A stretch of DNA of 64,000 nucleotides from Sporosarcina sp. FSL W7-1349 (GTDB lineage: Bacteria > Bacillota > Bacilli > Bacillales_A > Planococcaceae): positions 868,001-932,000 of the forward strand of contig NZ_JBBOOK010000001.1 of the NCBI RefSeq assembly GCF_038003045.1, given 5' to 3'. Numbering within the stretch: position 1 is the first letter of the stretch; each line of letters starts with the position of its first letter. A program made the position numbers and the translations under genes. Below the pieces are notes generated by a model. It was not told where the DNA came from. It made no database searches and was given only the letters and a program-made list of their open reading frames with translations. Of the stretch, positions 26,421 through 33,117 are shown piece after piece.

Positions 26421-27960
26421 AATGTCTGTCCCTCATTTCGAATCCTTTTTTTGATTGCACGATGTGGACCTTTCCGAAATGCTTTGACTCATCCGGGAAG
26501 TCCGAACGAATATGCGCTCCTCGGCTTTCTTCGCGGAGTAAGGCCCCCTTGGCGATGAGCTTGGCAGTTTGCAGCATGAAAACCGTCTGAATGTCCTTTT
26601 TGGATTTGCCGACCAATGAGGCGTCTGCATTATATTCGCCAAGCCATCGATCCAATTCCTCCAGCCCTTCCCGGAAACGGATAATGCCCGCATGCTTCAT
26701 CATCTGCCGACGGAGCTCGTCGGGTTCCGGTAAAAAATCCGATGTTTCGTAAGTAGAACACAGCCTGTCCGGTTTGGCTAAAATCGGAGCATCCGGCAGT
26801 TCATTCAAAAATAAAGCGAGTTTTCTTCCATAATACAAGCCTTCCAATAAGGAATTGCTGGCCAACCGGTTGGCCCCGTGGACGCCGGTTGCTGCTGTCT
26901 CCCCAATTGCATAGAGCCCCGGGATTGTCGTCCTCCCGACAGCGTCGACAGAGATGCCGCCCATGAGGAAATGGCAACCCGGGGCGACGGGGAGCTTGCC
27001 TTTTGCGATTAGGATGCCATTTGCTTCACATAATTCGGTAATCGTCGGGAATTTCTCCTTGAAATCGGTAATACCCGATATATCGAGGAAGACTTCTTCT
27101 CCTTTGGTTTTCAATTTGAATATTTCATGTGCGACGACATGGCGCGGGGCCAGATCGCCGAGGGGATGCTTTCCTTCCATCACTTTCCTGCCCGTGTTAT
27201 CTATCAACCGCCCTCCAGCTCCGCGCACCGCTTCGGAAACGAGGCCAATCGTGCGGTCCCCCCCAACAAGCAAGGTCGGATGGAATTGGATGAATTCCAT
27301 ATCGACGAGATCCGCTCCTGCCCGGTAGGCAAGCGCGATGCCATCCCCTGTAATGGTCGGGTCATTCGATGTCTGGTCATACAGCCCGCCAACCCCGCCT
27401 GTCGCCAAAATGATATGGCGGCCGAAATAGTTCTCGATGCGGCCGGCTTCATCGAGCACTTGGACCCCAAAGCACCGGTTCGTAATCGGATCCATCATCA
27501 ATTCATACACGAAACGGTTTTCCCGGATGGTGAGACCCGGTCTCTGCAATCGAATCAGATGCTCGGCCACACATTTGCCGGAGGCATCCCCTCCGCTATG
27601 GACAATGCGGTTCCGGCTATGAGCCCCTTCCATCCCGAGTGCCAACCGTCCATCCGGCCCCTGATCGAATTGCAATCCTTCCTGCTGGAGCGCGGCGATG
27701 AGGTTTGGACCTTTCTTTACCAAGTCTGCGACTTCCTTGTAATTGTGGAAGTCCCGCCCCGCTTGGATCGTATCGTTGTAATGAAGAGCTGGCGAATCCC
27801 CCTGTCCAACCGCGGCGGCTATTCCGCCTTGGGCACGGTATGTATTGCTAGACCGGATTTCGCCTTTCATCAATAGCAGAATGTCCATGTCCCGTTTCAA
27901 ATGATGGGCCAATTGGAGCGCCGCAATGCCGCCCCCTACGATGATGCAATGATACGTCAT
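26389..27960 (-). CDS. nadB: L-aspartate oxidase NadB
   Basis: FAD-dependent oxidation of L-aspartate to iminoaspartate, the first step of de novo NAD synthesis. 523 residues. The N-terminal dinucleotide fold is IIVGGGIAALQLAHHL. The succinate-dehydrogenase-like active-site segments are ARTYRAQGGIA-like (SNTYRAQGGIAAA), HSGGDASG, QFHPT and the C-terminal helical domain. It shares its upstream region with the nifS-like gene, which contains a TGTCTTGACA box likely bound by NadR. Confidence 0.95.
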   Translation of the reverse strand: MTYHCIIVGGGIAALQLAHHLKRDMDILLLMKGEIRSSNTYRAQGGIAAAVGQGDSPALHYNDTIQAGRDFHNYKEVADLVKKGPNLIAALQQEGLQFDQGPDGRLALGMEGAHSRNRIVHSGGDASGKCVAEHLIRLQRPGLTIRENRFVYELMMDPITNRCFGVQVLDEAGRIENYFGRHIILATGGVGGLYDQTSNDPTITGDGIALAYRAGADLVDMEFIQFHPTLLVGGDRTIGLVSEAVRGAGGRLIDNTGRKVMEGKHPLGDLAPRHVVAHEIFKLKTKGEEVFLDISGITDFKEKFPTITELCEANGILIAKGKLPVAPGCHFLMGGISVDAVGRTTIPGLYAIGETAATGVHGANRLASNSLLEGLYYGRKLALFLNELPDAPILAKPDRLCSTYETSDFLPEPDELRRQMMKHAGIIRFREGLEELDRWLGEYNADASLVGKSKKDIQTVFMLQTAKLIAKGALLREESRGAHIRSDFPDESKHFGKVHIVQSKKGFEMRDRHCEYDQITIHA

Positions 27961-27983
27961 GTCGTTGACTGCCTCCTGACCAC

Positions 27984-28029
27984 TGTCTTGACACCTATCT
28001 TTACATAATTACTTGAATATGACAAGATG
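27984..28029. promoter_or_regulatory. Candidate NadR operator between nadB and the desulfurase gene
   Basis: The dyad TGTC-TT-GACA (27984-27993) lies in the 99-base divergent space and contains a TTGACA that could be a -35 element. TATGACAAGATG further right repeats part of it. NadR/NiaR (YrxA) of Bacilli represses exactly these divergent genes. The assignment of this box is inferred from position and symmetry. Confidence 0.5.
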
Positions 28030-28059
28030 AATTTACTAGATAGCTTGGAGGAATCGACT

Positions 28060-29208
28060 ATGTATTATTTCGACTATGCGGCGAGTACGCCTTTACTCCC
28101 CGCCGCTTCACAAGTGTTCTGTACATTATCGGAACGTTGCTTCGGGAACACGAGCAGTCTTCATGACTTTGGAGGAGAAGCGCAAAACGTCCTTGCTTAC
28201 GCAAGGACGGAATTGGCGCAGCTGATCGGGGTCGAAGATGATGGAATTTATTTTACGGGTGGTGGAACGGAAGGAAATTTGCTTGCACTCATTTCTTTGG
28301 CCATGGCTCATCAGCATCGCGGCCGACATATCATAACGTCCGCAGGAGAACACCCCTCCGTCGATTCGGCAATGGATTATTTGAAAGCGCAAGGTTTTTC
28401 TGTGACGACCATCCCCTTTGACTCGAGCGGAACTGTCGATTTGGACAAGTTGGCACAGGCGATCCGGGAAGATACGATTTTACTATCCGTTCAGCATATC
28501 AATCCGGAAATTGGGACCATCCAACCGATTGAAGAAATTGCCGGGTTGATTGCGGGACGGGGAATTTTATTTCATAGTGATTGTGTCCAATCATTCGGCA
28601 AAGTGGACTTGCGGCTTTTGGCGAAATGGGTCGATGCGATAACGGTGTCCAGTCATAAAATATATGGACCAAAAGGGGTCGGCGCGGTGTACATCCATCC
28701 GAAACATCGCTATTCCCCCGTCTTTCCGGGAGCCGTCCATGAAGGTGGATTTCGGGGTGGTACGGTGAATGTGCCAGGAATCGCCGCTTTCGTCACCGCG
28801 GCGAAAATTGCAGTAGACGAGGAAATCGGAAACCCAGCCTATCTTTCAATGCGGCAAGTGTTTTATGATAAAATAAAGGATGCACAGGAACTTTTCACAT
28901 TATATGAAGCCGCCGGGCAGGAGAGGCAGCTTTCGCAGATCATCGGGCTTGGCGTCCACCATGTCGAAGGGCAGCTGATCATGCTGGAGCTCAACCGCCA
29001 CGGATTTGCGATTTCTACAGGAAGCGCGTGCCAAGTCGGGCAGCAGCATGCGTCCAAAACGATGGTCGCGATGGAAATCGACCCACAAACCGCGAAAGGA
29101 TTCATTCGAATTTCATTCGGCAGGGACACGACAGTGGAAAGCGTCGATTTGCTAGCGGCCCGCTTGATCGAAGCGGCCCGGCGGCTTAGCCCATATATCA
29201 TAGGATAG
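28060..29208 (+). CDS. nifS: NifS-like cysteine desulfurase serving NAD synthesis
   Basis: A PLP-dependent class V aminotransferase of 382 residues that mobilises sulfur from cysteine. Motifs: YFDYAASTP at the start, GGTEGNLLAL, the PLP Lys in TVSSHKIYGPKG, and the catalytic Cys in the flexible loop STGSACQVG. In B. subtilis the gene divergent from nadB supplies sulfur for the NadA Fe-S cluster. ATG 28060 with GGAGGAATCGACT upstream is preferred over an ATG eleven codons earlier. Confidence 0.92.
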   Translation: MYYFDYAASTPLLPAASQVFCTLSERCFGNTSSLHDFGGEAQNVLAYARTELAQLIGVEDDGIYFTGGGTEGNLLALISLAMAHQHRGRHIITSAGEHPSVDSAMDYLKAQGFSVTTIPFDSSGTVDLDKLAQAIREDTILLSVQHINPEIGTIQPIEEIAGLIAGRGILFHSDCVQSFGKVDLRLLAKWVDAITVSSHKIYGPKGVGAVYIHPKHRYSPVFPGAVHEGGFRGGTVNVPGIAAFVTAAKIAVDEEIGNPAYLSMRQVFYDKIKDAQELFTLYEAAGQERQLSQIIGLGVHHVEGQLIMLELNRHGFAISTGSACQVGQQHASKTMVAMEIDPQTAKGFIRISFGRDTTVESVDLLAARLIEAARRLSPYIIG

Positions 29209-29228
29209 AAACAGAGGGGTTGATGGAA

Positions 29229-29768
29229 ATGAATGATAACGGTAAAGTGCTCGGAGAAGAACGGCGTGAAATGATCCTTGAAACATTGCGAAAATCGGAT
29301 CGGCCGATGACGGGCCGGGAACTGGGCGAGATGACAAGCGTCAGCCGTCAAGTGATCGTCAGCGATGTCACGCTGTTGAAAGCGAGAAACGAGCCGATCA
29401 TCGCAACGAATCAAGGCTATCTCTATCTCCATGCACAAGCCGCTCCCCAGAAAATCGAAAAGACGATCGTTTGCCGGCACAGGCCGGAGCAGACGGAGGA
29501 GGAACTGAATCTCCTCGTCGATAACGGCGTCACCGTGAAAGACGTTAAGATCGAACATCCCGTCTACGGCGATTTGAGTGCTTCCATCATGGTATCGAAC
29601 CGGAAAGAAGTGCAAGCATTCATCCAGGAAATCAATGAATCGAACGCAATTTATCTTTCGAAACTGGCGGAAGGCGGCATCCACCTCCACACAGTAATAG
29701 CGGACAACGAGGAGCAAATCCGGGATGCGGAAGAGGCGTTGCGAAAAGCAGGAATGCTCGTTGAATGA
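29229..29768 (+). CDS. nadR: NAD synthesis repressor NadR (NiaR/YrxA)
   Basis: A 179-residue transcriptional regulator with an N-terminal winged helix-turn-helix (RREMILETLRKSDRPMTGRELGE...SRQVIVSDVTLLKA) and a C-terminal 3H domain named for three conserved His (here in CRHRPEQ, IEHPVYGD and GIHLHTV). It represses nad genes when nicotinate or NAD precursors are plentiful, binding nickel in known structures. The start at 29229 is nine bases after GAGGGG; ATG 29223 and TTG 29220 are too close to it. Co-transcribed with nifS, 20 bases apart. Confidence 0.92.
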   Translation: MNDNGKVLGEERREMILETLRKSDRPMTGRELGEMTSVSRQVIVSDVTLLKARNEPIIATNQGYLYLHAQAAPQKIEKTIVCRHRPEQTEEELNLLVDNGVTVKDVKIEHPVYGDLSASIMVSNRKEVQAFIQEINESNAIYLSKLAEGGIHLHTVIADNEEQIRDAEEALRKAGMLVE

Positions 29769-29880
29769 GGAGTGTTCAATGGTTCACCGCGGATAGCCTT
29801 GTTTCCTTGAAACTTTTTATGGTCAATTGCGTAAATAAAGAAAAGCAATTTTCACGTTTTTAAGGGAGTAGTGGCGTTCT

Positions 29881-30261
29881 ATGGGATTCAATGCGTTCGA
29901 TCATTTCATGTTATCCAACGGATCTATTATCTTTGGGGCAATTTTTGCAATTGCCATCATCGGATTTTTATTCATTTTAGGTAGAGGGATCGGTGAATGG
30001 AACAAAAATAACCAATCCCCTAAATTGACGGTACCTGCCGAAGTCGTGACGAAACGATCCAGAACATCGGGAAGCCACAGAAATGCCTCCGCTAGCACAT
30101 GGTATTATGTCACATTTCAAGTGCAAAGCGGTGACCGGATGGAATTCAATGTGAGGGGAAATGAATATGGCATGTTGGCGGAAGGTGATATCGGGATGCT
30201 GACTTTTCAAGGAACCCGCTACTTGGAATTCGAACGAGTGCAAAGCGATGCAATGGGATGA
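29881..30261 (+). CDS. DUF2500-type membrane protein
   Basis: A 126-residue protein with one transmembrane helix (about residues 15-38) followed by a small beta-rich domain (VPAEVVTKRSRTSG..., TWYYVTFQVQSGDRMEFNV, LTFQGTRYLEFERV). The VTKR and TFQ...GTRY..F pattern fits DUF2500 proteins, whose role is unknown. GGGAG lies 12 bases from the ATG, a rather long spacing. It stands alone between nadR and cspD. Confidence 0.65.
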   Translation: MGFNAFDHFMLSNGSIIFGAIFAIAIIGFLFILGRGIGEWNKNNQSPKLTVPAEVVTKRSRTSGSHRNASASTWYYVTFQVQSGDRMEFNVRGNEYGMLAEGDIGMLTFQGTRYLEFERVQSDAMG

Positions 30262-30397
30262 GGATTATGTACATTTTAAATGTTCTATCGCATTCATGGA
30301 CTGTTGCTTACGCAGTCGATTCTGAGGATTACAAAATTTGTTGCGAAGGACGGATTTCAGTGCAAAAAAACATTGCGTTGTATGCAATGATGTTCAA

Positions 30398-30426
30398 TTG
30401 ACCTACCCTGTCGAATACTGTATAGT
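30398..30426 (+). promoter_or_regulatory. SigmaA-type promoter upstream of repeat C and cspD
   Basis: TTGACC, a 17-base spacer and TATAGT. Transcription would start near 30433, at the left end of repeat copy C, giving cspD a 5' leader of about 300 bases that carries the whole repeat. Confidence 0.65.
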
Positions 30427-30693
30427 TTAACTTGATTCAGCAAAATAATGTCTATTGCAAATTGAATGACATTGGCCATAGGTTGGCTTCATTCAGTTTT
30501 ATACCTAGCTGAATCAAGTAAAGCCTCCGGCGAATGTTACAGATTTTGAGGAGAGTTCAGGAAGGCACCTAAGGGCTCGACGTCTAGTGCCTGAATTTCT
30601 GCAAGGAACGCGGAAATCTGGCAAATCGAACCCGTTGCTGTTCGATTCGCAATTCAAAATCCGGACGCAATTATGCCGAGGTGTAATTGTTTT
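30427..30693 (+). repeat. Dispersed intergenic repeat, copy C, with flanking 11-bp direct repeat
   Basis: Plus-strand copy: an 11-bp perfect outer stem CTTGATTCAGC (30431-30441) / GCTGAATCAAG (30508-30518), then AAGCCTCCGGCGAATGT, AGATTTTGAG, the GTGCCTGAATTTCTGC and AATCGAACCC hairpins, TTCAAAATCCGGACGC and the terminal CAATTATG/TGTAATTG hairpin (30668-30689). ATACTGTATAG occurs directly on both sides (30415-30425 and 30694-30704), as expected for a target-site duplication. Confidence 0.85.
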
Positions 30694-30731
30694 ATACTGT
30701 ATAGGACATCGTATCGCTGAGGAGGGGTAAC

Positions 30732-30941
30732 ATGTACCAGGGAAAAGTCAAATGGTTCAGTAATGAAAAGGGTTATGGTTTCATCGAAGCGGATGACGGA
30801 GAAGATGTGTTTGTCCACTTTACCGGTATTATGTCCGAAGGATTTAAAACGCTCGACGAAGGGCAAACCGTTTCTTTCGAAATCATTGAGGGGAACCGTG
30901 GTCCCCAAGCGGCGAATGTCTTGAAAATGGATAATGAGTGA
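30732..30941 (+). CDS. cspD: Cold shock protein CspD
   Basis: A 69-residue OB-fold nucleic-acid chaperone that binds single-stranded RNA and DNA. RNP1 is KGYGFIEA and RNP2 is DVFVHF; the surface aromatics W8, F9, F17 and F30-like residues are kept. GAGGAGGGG lies before the ATG. In B. subtilis cspD sits in this same neighbourhood before ypeQ and ypdQ. Its leader contains repeat copy C, which may affect the long-leader regulation known for csp genes. Confidence 0.95.
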   Translation: MYQGKVKWFSNEKGYGFIEADDGEDVFVHFTGIMSEGFKTLDEGQTVSFEIIEGNRGPQAANVLKMDNE

Positions 30942-30951
30942 ACGTGAAATG

Positions 30952-30976
30952 TCCCGCTGAAGTCTTATCAGCGGGA
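30952..30976. terminator. Terminator between convergent cspD and ypeQ
   Basis: TCCCGCTGA / TCAGCGGGA stem with a 7-base loop followed by TCTTATTTT on the plus strand. Weakly T-rich in the other direction too. Confidence 0.75.
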
Positions 30977-30978
30977 TC

Positions 30979-31167
30979 TTATTTTGTGATTTTATTCATT
31001 TCCGAACCAAGGAACTGCAATTGTTCCCCCACCGTACATGTCGTTATGCAAAATTTATGGGCCTGCGTCTTTCCGTTATCTTTAATCAATTGTTTCTTTA
31101 CAAAGCAATCTTGGCAAAAGGTATCGAGCATTTCATTAATTTCGGTCATGACACTTACTTTGTCCAT
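30979..31167 (-). CDS. ypeQ: YpeQ-like small zinc-finger protein (C2HCIx2C)
   Basis: A 62-residue protein with the pattern C-x2-C (CQDC) and H-x2-C-I-x2-C (HKFCITTC), exactly the zf-C2HCIx2C family signature; it should bind one zinc ion. B. subtilis YpeQ has the same layout. Role unknown. ATG 31167 has GGAGGTTGTT upstream; the frame continues upstream without a site. Divergent from ypdQ. Confidence 0.85.
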   Translation of the reverse strand: MDKVSVMTEINEMLDTFCQDCFVKKQLIKDNGKTQAHKFCITTCTVGEQLQFLGSEMNKITK

Positions 31168-31251
31168 AACAACCTCCATAAGGCAAGATTCCTCTATTCT
31201 AATACGCAATCGAGGATGTTGCAACTTTCTTCGAATCATGAGGTGAAGCAG

Positions 31252-31653
31252 ATGATTGAATTATACGTCGATGGAGCGAGCGCCGGAAATCCCGGAAAAA
31301 GCGGCATCGGAGTCTATATTAAAGGCGAAGGGCACCAAATCCGCATTTCCGAACCGATTGAGCCGACCGACAACCATACCGCGGAATTCCAAGCCTTGCT
31401 GCGGGGCCTGGAAGAGGCGGCCCAGTTGACGACGGGCATGGTCGCGGCGAAGTCCGATTCACAAATCGTCGTCCAGGCAGTGGAAAAGGAGTTTGTCAAA
31501 AATGGGAAACACCAAGCTTATTTAGCCCGGATCTTGGAGATTACAAAAGGCTTCGATTATTTTTTCATCAAATGGATTCCCGACGAACAGAATAAAGCGG
31601 CTGACGCTCTCGCGCGGCAGGCGTTGCGAAAAGACGGAAAAGGCATGAATTGA
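31252..31653 (+). CDS. ypdQ: RNase H-like protein YpdQ
   Basis: A 133-residue RNase HI-fold protein of the reverse-transcriptase-like (RVT_3) group. The N-terminal ELYVDGASAGNPGKSGIG carries the first catalytic-type Asp. AEFQALLRGLE provides the Glu, KSDSQIV the second Asp, and IPDEQNKAADALARQA the last Asp, so the acidic tetrad looks intact. It resembles B. subtilis YpdQ across its length. Whether it cuts RNA/DNA hybrids is unproven for this subgroup. The ATG has AGGTGA upstream. Confidence 0.88.
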   Translation: MIELYVDGASAGNPGKSGIGVYIKGEGHQIRISEPIEPTDNHTAEFQALLRGLEEAAQLTTGMVAAKSDSQIVVQAVEKEFVKNGKHQAYLARILEITKGFDYFFIKWIPDEQNKAADALARQALRKDGKGMN

Positions 31654-31668
31654 CCTTTTCCGTCTTTT
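31629..31668. terminator. Bidirectional terminator overlapping the end of ypdQ
   Basis: AAAAGACGGAAAAGG / CCTTTTCCGTCTTTT 15-bp perfect stem; the left arm encodes the last residues of ypdQ and the stop is in the loop. It faces the convergent phosphoesterase gene. Confidence 0.85.
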
Positions 31669-31670
31669 CG

Positions 31671-32261
31671 TTATGCTTTCATAAAGGTGACTGTCTGATC
31701 CGCCAAATCATACAACGCCCATTCTCGGTCACCGACAACCGCTCCAACGTTTACGAGGACTTCTTCCCCAGTAACCGGGTACGGCGTCCCGAACTCGATC
31801 GGCGTTTCCACTCCTCTGCGTCGCAGTCCGGACTTGTGGCTATGGCCGTAGAATACTGGGGTTCGCTCGACATCCGCCCGGATCAGCGACCAAGGTTCCC
31901 CGCCCCATTGCCATTGATGGCCATGGACGATTTCTGCTTCACTGAGCGAAAATGTCTCAGGCATGGTTGCCAACTTTTCACGAAGGACGTCAGCCGTCTC
32001 GGTCAACTGGAGGATCCGCTCCTCCTGATTCCCCCGGACGGACAGGAAAGTCAGCAACTCCTCAAACCCATCCGGCAAAAGCATGACGTCCTCCATTTTC
32101 GTGTAAGTCTGCCCTTTGACATCCTTCTTACTGATTGTACATTCGAACAAATCGCCTGTTCCAACCCGGATTGCGTCGGGCGCTTTTGCTTCGATGTCGT
32201 CCAGCACGGCATCCAGGTCTTCTTTGGAAGAATGGATATCTCCCAGCAACGCATATTTCAT
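31671..32261 (-). CDS. Calcineurin-like metallophosphoesterase
   Basis: A 196-residue cytoplasmic metallophosphoesterase. Metal ligands: GDIHS (D8, H10), GTGDLF, RGNQE, HGHQ and GHSH. The RGNQE motif replaces the usual GNHD, with Gln at the His position that normally protonates the leaving group. It lies 34 bases after the rhodanese gene and shares its transcription unit with rhodanese and dynA. The substrate is unknown (phosphodiester or phosphoprotein). ATG preceded by GGAGCAGGA. Confidence 0.85.
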   Translation of the reverse strand: MKYALLGDIHSSKEDLDAVLDDIEAKAPDAIRVGTGDLFECTISKKDVKGQTYTKMEDVMLLPDGFEELLTFLSVRGNQEERILQLTETADVLREKLATMPETFSLSEAEIVHGHQWQWGGEPWSLIRADVERTPVFYGHSHKSGLRRRGVETPIEFGTPYPVTGEEVLVNVGAVVGDREWALYDLADQTVTFMKA

Positions 32262-32295
32262 TCCTGCTCCACATCCCTTAAGTCAAAGATTCCGA

Positions 32296-33117
32296 TTATC
32301 CCTTCTCGACGGGCGCATCCTCTTTTGAAATCCAATCGCTGTAACTTCCGACATAGAGACGGACATTTGGATAATCTACCTGTCTAAGCATCGCATAGAG
32401 CGGAGCGGCAGTTACACCGCTGCCGCAGTAGACCGTCACTTCCTCCGTAGGATCGACGATGGCTGCCAATTGGTTCCGCAGTGTATCGTCTGCACGGAAG
32501 CGACCGTCTTGCTTCAACTGTTCCCAGTCGAAATTCAGTGCGCCGGGAATGCGGCCGGCTACCGGGTCGAGCGGCTCGACTTCACCCCGATACCGCTCCG
32601 CAGCCCGGGCGTCAACCAATCGGCTATCCGTCCGGCTCGCCACCGTCCGTTCCACGAATTCCCGTGAGGCATACAGCTCTTCATTCCAATCCGGCTGCAC
32701 ATCGGTGCGCACAGGTTTCGCCTCCACGTCATCAACCGGAATCCCTTTCGTGCGCAGCTCTTCAAACCCTTCGATTGCGATGACCGCGTTTTGGAATCCC
32801 GCATAGTGGAGGAACCACCAAGCACGGGGCGCAAAAGGGCTCCCTCCTTGGTCGTAGACAATGATCAGATCATCCCTATTCAGCCCGCTCCTCCTGAACA
32901 GCTCCGTCAACGCCTCTTTCTCCGGCATCGGATGGCGCCCGGCTTTCTTTGACATATCGGATAGATCCTCCTCCAAGTCCCAATACACTGCACCCGAGAT
33001 ATGACTCTCCCCGTATTGCCGCCTGCCTTCCCCACTATCTTGCAAGGAAAAACGCGCATCGATCCATTTAGCCTGTTCCGAATTCACCTCATCTACAGAA
33101 ACGAACACTTTTGCCAA
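32296..33117 (-). CDS. Two-domain sulfurtransferase (rhodanese)
   Basis: A 273-residue thiosulfate/3-mercaptopyruvate sulfurtransferase with two rhodanese domains (about 1-125 and 145-270). The active-site loop of the second domain is YCGSGVTA, with the persulfide-forming Cys at about residue 231 and a CGSGVTA loop typical of mercaptopyruvate-type enzymes. The first domain is inactive, as usual. The gene starts directly beside the dynA stop codon, suggesting a joint transcript. Confidence 0.9.
   Translation of the reverse strand: MAKVFVSVDEVNSEQAKWIDARFSLQDSGEGRRQYGESHISGAVYWDLEEDLSDMSKKAGRHPMPEKEALTELFRRSGLNRDDLIIVYDQGGSPFAPRAWWFLHYAGFQNAVIAIEGFEELRTKGIPVDDVEAKPVRTDVQPDWNEELYASREFVERTVASRTDSRLVDARAAERYRGEVEPLDPVAGRIPGALNFDWEQLKQDGRFRADDTLRNQLAAIVDPTEEVTVYCGSGVTAAPLYAMLRQVDYPNVRLYVGSYSDWISKEDAPVEKG

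Noticed and set aside
27127..27876. 249-codon open frame on the plus strand
   Set aside because: It lies wholly antisense to nadB, has no ribosome binding site and only mirrors the codon structure of the real gene.
28863..29717. 284-codon open frame on the minus strand
   Set aside because: Runs antisense across two well supported genes (nifS and nadR) without start signals.
31650..32387. 245-codon frame on the plus strand
   Set aside because: Crosses the ypdQ terminator and the antisense of the phosphoesterase gene.
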